Part shown: piece by piece, positions 9,062-19,000 of the stretch | Position numbering within the stretch: the stretch's first letter is position 1 | How the letters are laid out: every line of letters starts with the position of its first letter | Source of the DNA: Clostridiales bacterium | GTDB taxonomy: Bacteria; Bacillota; Clostridia; TANB77; CAG-508 | Direction of reading: 5' to 3' | NCBI GenBank assembly: GCA_019417465.1 | Contig: DXVF01000019.1 | Location: 1-30,653 of the forward strand | DNA length: 30,653 nucleotides | The notes under the pieces: model-generated | What the model was told of the DNA's origin: nothing | Database searches by the model: none | The model's input: only the letters and a program-made list of their open reading frames with translations | Position numbers and translations under genes: made by a program

Positions 9062-9748
9062 TTAATCCTTACTATATTTAATATCTAAACTACCATTATA
9101 CTTATTTATTTTTATATCATCTTGATCTTCTATTTTCACAGTTATACCACTATCTGTATAAGTCTGCACATATCCATTTTTTGAATTAAGTGTATTAAGC
9201 AGAAAATTTTGATCGCCAATACAGTTTACTGTATATGGTGATGATATTTTTTGTCCTTCTATTTGAACTATATAATTTACATCAACTATATCTGTCATAT
9301 TCACGATCCTTATACCATTAATAGATATAGCTTCTCCACCTGCATATTTTAGTTCATTTACTAAATTTAATAAAACCGTTGCTGTTACTTGCCCTTCATC
9401 ATTATCTTCTAAAGTAATAACAATACCATCCCCTCGTACATCTGTTATTCCTACTAATTTTTCCAATTCATTTAGCTCTTTATCTAACACTTTAGCTGTT
9501 TCATCATTGTTCTGCAAAATCGATTCATATTCATCTATAGTTTGATTACGACTTGTAAGCTTCTGATCTATTTCATTATATCTATTTTGCCAAAGTATAA
9601 TTTCACTTTTAAGTTCATCTTCATTCATATTCTCTATATCTGTTAAATTAGTCTGTCTAGCCGTCTTAAACTGCATGAACATAACACATGTTAGAACAAT
9701 ACACATAAAAAATACAGTTATGCTAACTATTATCTTATCTTTTTTCAA
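9062..9748 (-). CDS. DUF881 family protein, type A copy 2
   Basis: 228 residues, TTG start behind GAGGTG. N-terminal membrane helix (IIVSITVFFMCIVLTCVMFM), coiled coil, DUF881 domain (RGDGIVITLEDND, LKYAGGEAISINGIRI, ISSPYTVNCIGDQ). Clearly a paralogue of the type A gene at 7639-8349, with the same MTDI and ISSPY motifs. Confidence 0.85.
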   Translation of the reverse strand: MKKDKIIVSITVFFMCIVLTCVMFMQFKTARQTNLTDIENMNEDELKSEIILWQNRYNEIDQKLTSRNQTIDEYESILQNNDETAKVLDKELNELEKLVGITDVRGDGIVITLEDNDEGQVTATVLLNLVNELKYAGGEAISINGIRIVNMTDIVDVNYIVQIEGQKISSPYTVNCIGDQNFLLNTLNSKNGYVQTYTDSGITVKIEDQDDIKINKYNGSLDIKYSKD

Positions 9749-9760
9749 GCTAATTCACCT

Positions 9761-10480
9761 CTATTCGATACTACTTGCATAATTAAAATTAATTGTACCA
9801 TCATATTTGCTTATTTCTATCTTATCTTTTTTCTGAATTTCCACAATAATGCCAGAGTTATTTAATTTATTTATAGTCTCTTGTAAATTTCCATATAATA
9901 ATTCTGGAGAACCTATAGCCTTAATTTCAAATGGAGACCCAACTTTTCTATCATTAATTCTTATTATATTTCCAGCACATACAATAGCTGTATCATTAAC
10001 CACTCTCTCATCATTAATTGAAATAGCCTCTGCACCAGAAATCTTTAATTTCCTTACTATCTCTCTTAAATTAGCGTCATGCACTAGATATGATCTAATA
10101 TCATCAGTAATACCAATAATCTCATTAGTTATTCCTTGATTATCTTTTAGAGTAATTATTACCCCTGATCCAGTTACATTTGTAAGTCCTAATGCTATAT
10201 TATTGTTTTTTAAATCTGTTTCTTTTTGTACTAGCTCTGGACTATTTTGAATTGCAATCTCTCTAGTCTTTTCTAATTCTTTTTCTGCTTTTTCAAGTTC
10301 TAGATTAGCATTATCATATTTTTCTTTCCATCTTAATAAATCGTCTCTTAAATTATTATTAGATAAAGTTTGTACTACAATAGAATTAGTATTTTTTATA
10401 GTTTTTACTTGAATAACTATTGCAAATACAAGGATAAAGCATATCACTCCAATTGTTAGTGCAATGGCTCTTTTATTCAT
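9761..10480 (-). CDS. DUF881 family protein, type B copy 2
   Basis: 239 residues, ATG behind AAGGAG. Membrane helix (ALTIGVICFILVFAIVIQV), coiled coil with NLELEKAEKELEKTR, DUF881 domain (VTGSGVIITLKDNQG, LKISGAEAISINDERV, VGSPFEIKAIGSPELLYGNL). Paralogue of 8353-9039. First DUF881 gene after ftsQ, 18 nt away. Confidence 0.85.
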   Translation of the reverse strand: MNKRAIALTIGVICFILVFAIVIQVKTIKNTNSIVVQTLSNNNLRDDLLRWKEKYDNANLELEKAEKELEKTREIAIQNSPELVQKETDLKNNNIALGLTNVTGSGVIITLKDNQGITNEIIGITDDIRSYLVHDANLREIVRKLKISGAEAISINDERVVNDTAIVCAGNIIRINDRKVGSPFEIKAIGSPELLYGNLQETINKLNNSGIIVEIQKKDKIEISKYDGTINFNYASSIE

Positions 10481-10497
10481 TAAATCTTGTCTCCTTC

Positions 10498-11547
10498 CTA
10501 AACTCTTTCTCTAAAAAATGGCCTTTCTGAATTTAAATTCATATTAACAAAAATCTCTCCTGGTAATTCCTTTATTTCATTCAAGATGGTCTTTACCCAA
10601 AGTATTCTTTCTTCTAGCATCGAACAATTTCCTAAATGAACTGTCTTTTGATCTTTCTCCATTATTATCTTATAGTCATTTTCATCTTCGATGTCTACTT
10701 CAGTTATATTTTCTGATATTTGCTCATTTTGTGCAAGTTCAATTATTTTTAATACAACACTCAACTTCTCTAAATCTTCATTACATAATCTTTTTCCTAC
10801 AATAATATCTTTTTCCTCTGTTTTATATCCTTTTATTATTGGTAAATTTATATTTTGATCTGATATCTCTAATATGTAGCCTTGACTATTTATATATACA
10901 TATGCATTTCCAAATAATAACATTAATCTTGCCGTTCTTTCTTTTACTTCTATTTCTAAAACATCTGGCAATAATCTTTTTACTTTTACTTCTTCTATAT
11001 ATGCATTTTCTTTTATTTTATTCTTTATATCACTTTTAGAATACTTAAAAGTATTATTATTTATTTGCACACCAGATAAACTAACAATTTGTTCATATGA
11101 TATCTTATTATTATTCTTTACATTTATACTCTTTATATTAAATATTGGAGACAACATTATAGAAATAATAATACCAATTATTATTAAACTTAAGCTTATC
11201 CACTTTATGAGTTTTAAAATTAATCTTCTTCTTTTAATCTGTTTTTCAGAAAGTTTTTTAGGCTTTTTTATTCTATTATTTTTTACCTTTTGTCTTACAT
11301 TTGTCTTATTCTTTTTATTAATATCTTTTTTTACTACATTTTTCTTTTTGTTAGACATTTTTTCTTTATAAATTCTATTATCAATATTAGGAAGTCCTAT
11401 TATAATTTCGTTATCCAAATTAATAGGTTCATTTTTCCTATTTTGATTATTTTTTACTGTTTGATTAATTGGCCTACGGGCAGACTTATTATCTGCCCTT
11501 TTATTTTTAATCTTATTTACCTTTTTCTTTTTATGTATAATATTCAA
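10498..11547 (-). CDS. ftsQ: Cell division protein FtsQ/DivIB
   Basis: 349 residues. A long, very basic N-terminal cytoplasmic tail (about 115 residues, rich in K and N) precedes one membrane helix (WISLSLIIIGIIISIMLSPI), then a POTRA domain (FNIKSINVKNNNKISYEQIV ... YIEEVKVKRLLPDVLEIEV) and the FtsQ beta domain (NAYVYINSQGYILEIS, LPIIKG). Part of the FtsQ-FtsL-DivIC septal complex. TTG start behind GAAGGTGA, which overlaps the end of murA; the gap is 5 nt, so the two are probably translationally coupled. Confidence 0.88.
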   Translation of the reverse strand: MNIIHKKKKVNKIKNKRADNKSARRPINQTVKNNQNRKNEPINLDNEIIIGLPNIDNRIYKEKMSNKKKNVVKKDINKKNKTNVRQKVKNNRIKKPKKLSEKQIKRRRLILKLIKWISLSLIIIGIIISIMLSPIFNIKSINVKNNNKISYEQIVSLSGVQINNNTFKYSKSDIKNKIKENAYIEEVKVKRLLPDVLEIEVKERTARLMLLFGNAYVYINSQGYILEISDQNINLPIIKGYKTEEKDIIVGKRLCNEDLEKLSVVLKIIELAQNEQISENITEVDIEDENDYKIIMEKDQKTVHLGNCSMLEERILWVKTILNEIKELPGEIFVNMNLNSERPFFRERV

Positions 11548-11552
11548 AATAT

Positions 11553-12809
11553 TTATTCACCTTCTTCTAAAACTATAGATGCACCTAACTTTGTAAGTTT
11601 TTCATCTAATTTCTCATAACCTCTTAATATATATTCTATATGACTTATTTTACTTTTACCTTTTGCTGTGAGTGCTGCTAAAACAAGTGCTGCTCCGCCT
11701 CTTAAATCTTGACTTTGAACATTTGCACAAGACAATTTTTTTACACCTTTAATCACAGATGTCTTTCCTTCAATTGTTACTTTAGCTCCCATTCTTTTTA
11801 ATTCTGTCATATATTTATACCTATTTTCAAAAATATTTTCCACAATTACAGATGTTCCTTTTGCTGTAGTAAGCATAGCCCCAAAAATTTGTTGTAAATC
11901 TGTAGGAAATCCTGGATAAGGCATTGTTTTTATCTCTATAGGTTTTAATCTTTTTGGTGCTTTTATTGTTATATTATTTTTTGAAATATTTATATCAGAG
12001 CCCGCTTCTTGTAATTTATGAATAACAGGAACTAGATGCTCTGAACATACATTTAGAAGTTTAATATTTCCACCTGTTGCTGCTGCCATACAAAGTAATG
12101 TTCCAGCTTCTATTCTATCTGGCATTATTCCATATGATATAGATTTTAATTTTTTTACACCTGTTATTTTTATTTCATTAGTTCCTGCTCCTTCAACTTT
12201 AGCACCCATCTTATTCAAACAATTTGCTAAATCTACAATTTCTGGCTCCATTGCAGCATTTGTTATTGTTGTAATACCTTCTGCATAAACTGATGCCAAA
12301 ATAACATTTTCTGTCGCTCCAACACTTGGAAAGTCCAAATTAATATCATTTCCTATTATTTTATCACATGTGCAATGTATAAATCCAGATTCTTCTTCTA
12401 TTTGTACTCCTAATTTTCTAAAGCTACTTAAGTGTAAATCTATAGGTCTTGAACCAATATCACAGCCTCCTGGATATGAAAATGTAACTTCCTTAAATCT
12501 ACCTAATATTGCTCCTGCAAGAATTACTGTTGATCTCATTTCTCTCATTAACTCTTCTGGAATTTCCTTTTTAGTCATATTTTTTGAATTAATTTCTATT
12601 TTACCACTATTTTTCTTAATCTTGCAACCTAAAAGACGTAAAATCTTCAAAGTTATTTGAGTATCTCTTATATTTGGAACATTATATAGTTTAGTTATAC
12701 TATCATTTAATATACATGATGCAATAATAGGAAGTGATGCATTTTTAGAGCCAGATACTTTTACCTCTCCTTCTAGTTTTTTTCCTCCTTCAATTATGTA
12801 AGATTTCAT
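11553..12809 (-). CDS. murA: UDP-N-acetylglucosamine 1-carboxyvinyltransferase MurA
   Basis: Transfers enolpyruvate from PEP to UDP-GlcNAc, the first committed step of peptidoglycan synthesis, in the cytoplasm. About 418 residues from ATG 12809, which follows AAAGGGTG; the frame could open at GTG 12818 inside that site. Shows VSGSKNASLPIIASCIL (substrate-binding K-N), the catalytic-loop Cys in PGGCDIGSRPIDLH, ENVILASVYAEG, PYPGFPTDLQQIFGAML and ENRYKYMTELKRMGA, all family hallmarks. Intact. Two CGG triplets, both out of frame. Confidence 0.97.
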   Translation of the reverse strand: MKSYIIEGGKKLEGEVKVSGSKNASLPIIASCILNDSITKLYNVPNIRDTQITLKILRLLGCKIKKNSGKIEINSKNMTKKEIPEELMREMRSTVILAGAILGRFKEVTFSYPGGCDIGSRPIDLHLSSFRKLGVQIEEESGFIHCTCDKIIGNDINLDFPSVGATENVILASVYAEGITTITNAAMEPEIVDLANCLNKMGAKVEGAGTNEIKITGVKKLKSISYGIMPDRIEAGTLLCMAAATGGNIKLLNVCSEHLVPVIHKLQEAGSDINISKNNITIKAPKRLKPIEIKTMPYPGFPTDLQQIFGAMLTTAKGTSVIVENIFENRYKYMTELKRMGAKVTIEGKTSVIKGVKKLSCANVQSQDLRGGAALVLAALTAKGKSKISHIEYILRGYEKLDEKLTKLGASIVLEEGE

Positions 12810-12924
12810 TATATTCACCCTTTCTATTTTAGAATACGATATATATTATGTTTCATTTACGTAAGTGGTGAATATAATGAGATATATGTTTATTTTGTTG
12901 CATATTATTTTTTACTTATTGTAT

Positions 12925-12964
12925 AAAAAGTTCTAAAACTTTAATATTATTAAAATTTTAGAAC
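12925..12964 (-). terminator. terminator behind topB
   Basis: GTTCTAAAA (12930-12938) pairs with TTTTAGAAC (12956-12964). The minus strand continues CTTTTTA. It separates topB from murA. Confidence 0.65.
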
Positions 12965-13023
12965 CCTTTATTATTTTATTTTCGAATCCACCTTTAGCTT
13001 TTATCTTTTTCATTTGTACCTCA

Positions 13024-14961
13024 TTACATCGGTATAACCAATTTATTAATTTTACTTTTAATATAATTTTGTAATTTATCCATAAAAACCTCTGGTTTTA
13101 TTTCCTTTTTAGCAACCATATCTAATCCCTTTTCCCAACTAGCTGTTAACTTCGGATTTAACATATCTGGCATAGAACTATATATAACATCAAATATAGT
13201 TTCTCCTTTCTCAGTTGGTGTAATAATTTGTGTTTTTGTATTAATCTGTATATATTTTATTCTTTCTAATTTCTTTATAATCTCTGCTCTAGTAGCACTA
13301 GTTCCAATTCCTGCTCCTTTTATTTGCTCTCTTAATTCTTCCTCTTCTATTAGTTTACCCGCATTTTCCATAGCTAAAATCATAGAACCAGAATTATGTC
13401 TACTAGGTGGTGTTGTTTCAGACTCCTTTGTTTCAAAATTTATCACATCGATATTTTGTCCTTTTTTTAGTTTTTTTAATAAATCTTTATTAATTCCATT
13501 ATCATTATCTTTTTTACTATTCTCTTTTTCTTCTTTTTGATCTTTTCCTTTTACAATTTCTAAATAACCTAAATCCACACATACTTTATTGCTTGCATAA
13601 AATTTTTCTGCATTTATATCAATAGTTATAGATATTTTTTCATATTGAGCAGGTGGATAAAAAATACACAAGAATCTTTTTACAATTAGCTTATATATCT
13701 CCTTATTCAAATTTGACAATTTTTCATAGTTTTCAAAACCTTGACCTGTTGGTATAATTGCATAATGGTCTGTTATTTTACTATCATTTACATATTTAGT
13801 TTTAAGTAAATTTGTAGAATATTTCTCACTAACCATTTTATTAATAATTTGTTTAACTTCTTCATCACCAAAATTTTTAGCAAGTCCATTTAAATTTTTA
13901 GAAATTTCTTTTGCAACAGCAGAAGATAAAACTCTTGCATCTGTTCTTGGATATGTAACTAATTTTTTTTCATACAAATCCTGAATAACTTCTAGCGTCT
14001 CATCTGGCTTTATTTTAAATTTTTTAGTACATTCATTTTGAATCTCTGCTAAATTAAATAATAGTGGTGCATTTTCTTTTTGTTTTGACTTCTTCAATTC
14101 TTCAATTATAGCTTTTTTATCTTTTAAAGAAATTATAAATTGTTTAGCGTCTTCTTCTTTTCTAAATCCAGACTCATTATATAATTTGGTAGATTCAAAC
14201 AATTTAGACTTTTCTTGAACCTTCCATTCTGCAGATAAATTATTTTCATTATCACCAAATTTACCTATAATTTTATAATATGGAGTTTTAACAAAGTTCC
14301 TTATCTCTCTTTCTCTTTGCACTACCATTCCCAATACACAAGTCATAACACGTCCAACTGAAATTGATACTTTGTCTTCATTAATTTTCTTTGCTACTCT
14401 TCTTCCATAAATAATAGATAATAACCTTGAAAAATTAATTCCTATTAAATAATCTTCTTTCGCTCTTAAATATGCCGAATCTGATAAACTGTCATATTCT
14501 GATAAATCTTTTGCCTCTTTAATTCCTCTTAAAATTTCTTCTTCTGTTTGAGAATCAATCCAAACTCTTTTCATTTTAGCATTGGGATTTGGCTTTGCCA
14601 TCATAAAAACCAGTCTCTGAATATATTCTCCTTCACGTCCTGAGTCGCCTGCATTATATATAGTATCTAAATCTTCTCTTTGCATTAATTCTTTTACTAT
14701 ATTAAACTGATTCTGTACATTTGGTATAATCTCATATTTCCACTCTTCTGGAATAAAAGGCAGTGTATCTAATCTCCAAAATTTCAAATTCTCATCATAT
14801 TTTTCTGGATAGCTCATAGTTACTAAGTGACCTACACACCATGTGATTATCCAATTATCTGATTCTAAATATCCATTTTTTCTATTAGTATTTATTTTTA
14901 GTGCCTTTGCAAATTCCATTGCAACAGATGGCTTTTCTGTAATTAATAAACTTTTCGACAT
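13024..14961 (-). CDS. topB: DNA topoisomerase III
   Basis: Type IA topoisomerase that relaxes and decatenates DNA. 645 residues. N-terminal Toprim domain (SLLITEKPSVAMEFAKAL, GDSGREGEYIQRLV with the metal-binding acids), YLIGINFSRLLS, SVGRVMTCVLGMVVQRERE, active-site Tyr in LVTYPRTDARVLS, and the gate motif HNSGSMILAMENAGK. Slightly shorter than the usual 700-720 residues, lacking the extended C-terminal zinc region. ATG behind AAAGGAAAG. Follows the HD gene by 18 nt, probably in one operon. Confidence 0.95.
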   Translation of the reverse strand: MSKSLLITEKPSVAMEFAKALKINTNRKNGYLESDNWIITWCVGHLVTMSYPEKYDENLKFWRLDTLPFIPEEWKYEIIPNVQNQFNIVKELMQREDLDTIYNAGDSGREGEYIQRLVFMMAKPNPNAKMKRVWIDSQTEEEILRGIKEAKDLSEYDSLSDSAYLRAKEDYLIGINFSRLLSIIYGRRVAKKINEDKVSISVGRVMTCVLGMVVQREREIRNFVKTPYYKIIGKFGDNENNLSAEWKVQEKSKLFESTKLYNESGFRKEEDAKQFIISLKDKKAIIEELKKSKQKENAPLLFNLAEIQNECTKKFKIKPDETLEVIQDLYEKKLVTYPRTDARVLSSAVAKEISKNLNGLAKNFGDEEVKQIINKMVSEKYSTNLLKTKYVNDSKITDHYAIIPTGQGFENYEKLSNLNKEIYKLIVKRFLCIFYPPAQYEKISITIDINAEKFYASNKVCVDLGYLEIVKGKDQKEEKENSKKDNDNGINKDLLKKLKKGQNIDVINFETKESETTPPSRHNSGSMILAMENAGKLIEEEELREQIKGAGIGTSATRAEIIKKLERIKYIQINTKTQIITPTEKGETIFDVIYSSMPDMLNPKLTASWEKGLDMVAKKEIKPEVFMDKLQNYIKSKINKLVIPM

Positions 14962-14979
14962 TTTTTACTTTCCTTTTGT

Positions 14980-15750
14980 TTAATTTTTTAAGTTTTCTTC
15001 TATATAACTATTTGCAATACTATTAATATCTTTCAAGTACTCTATAGCTTGCACATCTTCTAAATTAACCTTATTTTCAATTTTCTCAATATACTTGTTC
15101 TCTCTAACTATATTTAAACTATAGTTATAATAAAAATCGAAAACATATGCTATATGTGCAACTAGCATATCTGCATTTGTTTTTAAATTTTTATAATTAA
15201 TCATATGGTCTTCTTTAAATTCACGATATATCTCATCTGTTATCTTTTCTTTACTCATATCTGTACATCCATATGAATTTTCTAAATCTTCTATTAATAA
15301 AGTATAATATATATCTAATTTATCTGCATCTCTTATAATTTTTGCATGCAAAAGTTCTCTATCTGTTAATCCTTCTTCTATTTTTGCTCTATTATGATTT
15401 AATATTGCTTTTTTTATTATTTCATCATAACAATCATCTTGTATAAATTTTCTAATTAAATTATCTTCAAATAGAATTTTTACTCCATATTCTCCATGAT
15501 TTATACTATCTCTATCATAAAAAGTATTATAAATTCTTATTTGTTCAAATCTTCCTATATCATGTAATAATCCTATTAATTCTGCTAAATTAATATCTTC
15601 TGCTTCTAATTTTAAATTTTCAGCTATTTTTCTACTTTTTTCTGTAACTCTTAGAATATGTTCTATTTTTAATGCTATTTTACCATCTTCTGGATTATAA
15701 TTTTTTACATATTCCTTAAATACTTTTTTTACTTTTTCTATATCTATCAT
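14980..15750 (-). CDS. HD-domain phosphohydrolase
   Basis: About 256 residues. HD-superfamily metal ligands: HILRVTEKSRKIAENL (first His), LIGLLHDIGRFEQ (H-D), AILNHNRAKI and IIRDADKLDIYY (final D). Likely hydrolyses a nucleotide or phosphate ester; substrate not predictable. The best start is ATG 15750, eight bases after GGAG; GTG 15759 is also open. Upstream of topB. Confidence 0.85.
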   Translation of the reverse strand: MIDIEKVKKVFKEYVKNYNPEDGKIALKIEHILRVTEKSRKIAENLKLEAEDINLAELIGLLHDIGRFEQIRIYNTFYDRDSINHGEYGVKILFEDNLIRKFIQDDCYDEIIKKAILNHNRAKIEEGLTDRELLHAKIIRDADKLDIYYTLLIEDLENSYGCTDMSKEKITDEIYREFKEDHMINYKNLKTNADMLVAHIAYVFDFYYNYSLNIVRENKYIEKIENKVNLEDVQAIEYLKDINSIANSYIEENLKN

Positions 15751-15872
15751 TTCCCTCACTCCAGAGTCATTATATATGAATAGATTTTATAAATCAACAG
15801 TAAATAATATTAAAATATTTATATTACCAAATTTAAATCTAAATTTCTTATTTGGGTAAAAAATGATTATAG

Positions 15873-15916
15873 AAAAAGGAACATACTAGATATTTCTATC
15901 TAATATGTTCCTTTTT
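15873..15916. terminator. long bidirectional terminator
   Basis: AAAAAGGAACATA, one mismatch, TAGATA, loop TTTC, TATCTA, mismatch, TATGTTCCTTTTT. The stem is flanked by A and T runs, so it works both ways. On the minus strand it also contains the stop of the broken gene 15900-16192. Confidence 0.8.
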
Positions 15917-16192
15917 GTTTCTTATCATTAATCTCCATATTCTCTTTGAATTGGTTTATCTCCACTTCTATCAATGTGTTTTTTCTAGTAGTAGAAGGTA
16001 TTGGTGTTTTAAAAGATAGTCTAGTTCTTATATCTTGATTTCTTTCCCACTTCTTAGCTTCTCTTTTTCCTCTTTCTGTTGCAAATCTCCTTAAAGAATT
16101 TCCTATCTCATTTATTCTAGTTCCTTTCTAGTTTGTCTTTTTTTTATATCATCTATTTTGTCTTGTAGTTCTTGAGATAATACTGTTGGCAT
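15900..16192 (-). pseudogene. broken small gene, unassigned
   Basis: ATG at 16192 behind GGGGGAA opens MPTVLSQELQDKIDDIKKRQ then TRKELE and stops at 16114-16112. Coding potential resumes in the -1 (equivalently +2) frame with INEIGNSLRRFATERGKREA and runs to a TAG at 15900. The joint lacks a few bases and involves no CGG, so this is an ordinary deletion, unlike the five CGG sites. The middle is very basic. Family not recognised. Follows the small gene at 16208-16333 by 15 nt. Confidence 0.5.
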
Positions 16193-16207
16193 ATTAAAAT
16201 TCCCCCT

Positions 16208-16333
16208 TTATTTTTTATCTTTATCTAATGCCTTATTAATTTTATTTATATCCTCTAAAATTTCTTTACATTCCTTCATTAGCTCTAAATTCTTTTTAGC
16301 TACCTTATATAATTCTTTCTCTTCAGTAGTCAT
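16208..16333 (-). CDS. small hypothetical protein, 41 residues
   Basis: ATG behind GGAGGG at a 6-nt gap opens MTTEEKELYKVAKKNLELMK and ends KALDKDKK. Highly charged, predicted to be one helix or coiled coil. No family recognised. Overlaps nothing and is followed at 15 nt by the broken gene 15900-16192, with which it probably forms an operon. Confidence 0.6.
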   Translation of the reverse strand: MTTEEKELYKVAKKNLELMKECKEILEDINKINKALDKDKK

Positions 16334-16609
16334 AAGTGTCCCTCCATTTCTGGTAATGCAAGTTACCATAATATTAATGAACCTATATAGTATATTTTAA
16401 CATACATTGCTAGTTATTGTCAATCTACGAATTATTTCTTTTAGTTTACAATACGATTATTCTACTACTATTTCACTTATTTTTTATAACTAGTAAGACA
16501 ATTTATTTATTCCGCGGAAACTAAGTATAAATTTTGTATTTAAAGCTGACTGGTAAAATCATCTTTTAATATTATAATAAATACATGAAATTTTAGCCAA
16601 ACTTCTATA

Positions 16610-16638
16610 TTGACTATCTCTTAAATTTAATGTATTAT
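16610..16638 (+). promoter_or_regulatory. clpE promoter
   Basis: TTGACT (16610-16615), 17-nt spacer, TATTAT (16633-16638), 36 nt before the ATG. I do not see a convincing CtsR repeat (GGTCAAA pairs). Confidence 0.75.
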
Positions 16639-16674
16639 ATAATAATATTAAGATTTATAAAGGAGACAAAATAT

Positions 16675-18978
16675 ATGCTATGTTCAATATGCAATAAAAA
16701 TACAGCTGTAGTTTTTGTTAATAAGCCATCACCTGATGGAAATAACAAATTAGAAGGCCTTTGTTATGAATGTGCGAAGAAAAAAGGAATTAATCCTATA
16801 GATACACTAGTAAAACAAGCTAATTTATCTGAATCAGATATAGAAGATATGACAAGACAATTTGAAGATATGTTTAATGATATTTCAGGTAATCTAGATA
16901 ATATAAATCCAGAAGATCTAGGATTAAATGATAATGGAGATTTAAACAGTGCATCACTTGGTTCAATCTTCTCTGGTATTTTTAATAACAATTCTAATTC
17001 TGATAATACTGGATCAAATCAGACAAATAAGAAAAAAGTAAAGGTTGAAAAAAAACCTGATAAAAAGAAAAAAGCTTTAGATACATATGGTACAAACCTT
17101 ACATATAAAGCCAAAAATAACCAATTAGATAATGTTATTGGAAGAAATAAAGAAATACAAAGAATCATTCAAATTCTAAATAGACGTTCTAAAAATAATC
17201 CTTGTTTAATTGGAGAACCTGGTGTTGGTAAAACGGCTATTGCTCAAGGGCTTGCTATAAAAATTGCAAATGGGAAAGTTCCAGCTAAATTACTAAATAA
17301 AGAAGTATATTTGTTAGATATGACTTCTGTCATTGCTGGAACACAATTTAGAGGGCAATTTGAAGCCAGAATGAAATCTATAATAGATGAGTGTAAATCT
17401 TTAGGAAATATTATATTAGTTATAGATGAAATTCACAATATCATGGGAGCTGGCGATGCTGAAAACTCTATGAACGCAGCAAATATCCTAAAACCTTCTC
17501 TTTCTAATGGTGAAATTCAACTAATTGGAACAACAACTTTAAAAGAATACAGAAAATACATCGAGAAAGATACTGCGTTAGAAAGAAGATTTCAGCCAGT
17601 ACTTGTTGAAGAACCTTCTATAGATGACTCTATTGGAATTCTTGAAGGAATAAAAAAATATTATGAAGATTTCCATAAAGTAAAAATTTCAAATGACATT
17701 ATAAGGCAAACTGTCATAATGTCTGAAAAATATATACATGATCGCTTTTTACCAGATAAAGCAATAGATATTTTAGATGAAGCTTGTTCTAGAATAAATT
17801 TAAATAATAAAGATTTATACAAATTAGAAGTTCTAAAAAATGAACTTAAAAATATTCAAGAACAAAAAGAAGAAGCTGCTCTTGCCGATTCTACAGAAGA
17901 CTATAAAAAAGCTGCAGATTTAAAAATGAAAGAATGTACACTTCAAGAACAAATAGAAGCTTTATCAAAAAAACTTAAAGTTAAAAACCTTACAGTATCA
18001 GACATAGCAAATGTAATAGAACATTGGACTAAAATTCCAGTTCAAAAAATTACAGAAGAAGAAACACATAAACTTTTAAACTTAGAAAATAATCTACACA
18101 AAAATGTCATTGGGCAAAATGAAGCTGTAGAAGCTGTTTCTCGTGCTATTAGAAGAAATAGAGCTGGTTTAAAAACTACGAAAAGACCACCATCATTTAT
18201 ATTTGTAGGTCCTACTGGTGTAGGTAAAACAAAACTTGCTAAAACTTTAGCATACGAAATGTTTGGTGATGAAAATTCTATTATTAGAGTAGATATGTCT
18301 GAATATATGGAAAGTCACTCAACTTCAAAACTAATAGGCTCGCCTCCAGGTTATGTTGGATATGATGATGCAGGTCAATTAACAGAAAAAGTAAAAAGGA
18401 AGCCATATTCTATTATACTTTTAGATGAAATAGAAAAAGCTCATCCTGATGTATTTAATATATTATTACAAGTATTAGATGATGGAAGACTGACTGATAG
18501 CCAAGGCAATGTTGTAAATTTTGAAAACACTATAATTATTATGACATCAAATGCAGGTTCACAAATTAATCACACATCTATAGGTTTTGGAGCTAATAAA
18601 GATGCCAACAAAAGTAAAGTTTTAGACTCTTTAAGAGAAATATTTAGGCCTGAATTCTTAAATAGAGTAGACGAAATAGTTGTTTTTGAACAGCTAGATA
18701 ATAATCAATTACTAGAAATTATAGATTTAATGTTATCTGAAACAAAGCTTGTATTATCTGATAAAAATATTACTATGAACATATCAGATGAAGCCAAGAA
18801 CTTTATATTACAAAAAGGAACAGATATAAAATATGGAGCCAGACCTTTAAGAAGAGCTATTCAGAGATATGTAGAAGATGAATTATCTGACCTTATTCTA
18901 AAATCAGAATTACAAAATGGCCAAACAGTAAACATAGATTTAAAAAATGATGAATTACAATTTAAAATAGAAAATTAA
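16675..18978 (+). CDS. clpE: ATP-dependent Clp protease ATP-binding subunit ClpE-like
   Basis: Hsp100 unfoldase that feeds ClpP. 767 residues from ATG 16675 behind AAAGGAG (the frame extends upstream to 16630 without a ribosome binding site). The N-terminal zinc finger, CSIC ... CYEC, identifies ClpE rather than ClpC. A linker rich in N, K and S follows. First AAA domain: GEPGVGKT (about residue 180) and VIDEIHN. Middle UVR-like coiled segment DSTEDYKKAADLKMKE. Second AAA domain: GPTGVGKTKLAKTLA (about 513), ILLDEIEKAHPDVFN, MTSNAGSQ and the C-terminal YGARPLRRAIQRYVED. One CGG triplet, out of frame (AAA ACG GCT). Confidence 0.93.
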   Translation: MLCSICNKNTAVVFVNKPSPDGNNKLEGLCYECAKKKGINPIDTLVKQANLSESDIEDMTRQFEDMFNDISGNLDNINPEDLGLNDNGDLNSASLGSIFSGIFNNNSNSDNTGSNQTNKKKVKVEKKPDKKKKALDTYGTNLTYKAKNNQLDNVIGRNKEIQRIIQILNRRSKNNPCLIGEPGVGKTAIAQGLAIKIANGKVPAKLLNKEVYLLDMTSVIAGTQFRGQFEARMKSIIDECKSLGNIILVIDEIHNIMGAGDAENSMNAANILKPSLSNGEIQLIGTTTLKEYRKYIEKDTALERRFQPVLVEEPSIDDSIGILEGIKKYYEDFHKVKISNDIIRQTVIMSEKYIHDRFLPDKAIDILDEACSRINLNNKDLYKLEVLKNELKNIQEQKEEAALADSTEDYKKAADLKMKECTLQEQIEALSKKLKVKNLTVSDIANVIEHWTKIPVQKITEEETHKLLNLENNLHKNVIGQNEAVEAVSRAIRRNRAGLKTTKRPPSFIFVGPTGVGKTKLAKTLAYEMFGDENSIIRVDMSEYMESHSTSKLIGSPPGYVGYDDAGQLTEKVKRKPYSIILLDEIEKAHPDVFNILLQVLDDGRLTDSQGNVVNFENTIIIMTSNAGSQINHTSIGFGANKDANKSKVLDSLREIFRPEFLNRVDEIVVFEQLDNNQLLEIIDLMLSETKLVLSDKNITMNISDEAKNFILQKGTDIKYGARPLRRAIQRYVEDELSDLILKSELQNGQTVNIDLKNDELQFKIEN

Positions 18979-19000
18979 ATGTACTAACGGAGGAATTTAT

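Noticed and set aside
16334..16674. CtsR operator before clpE
   Set aside because: No paired GGTCAAA heptads visible.
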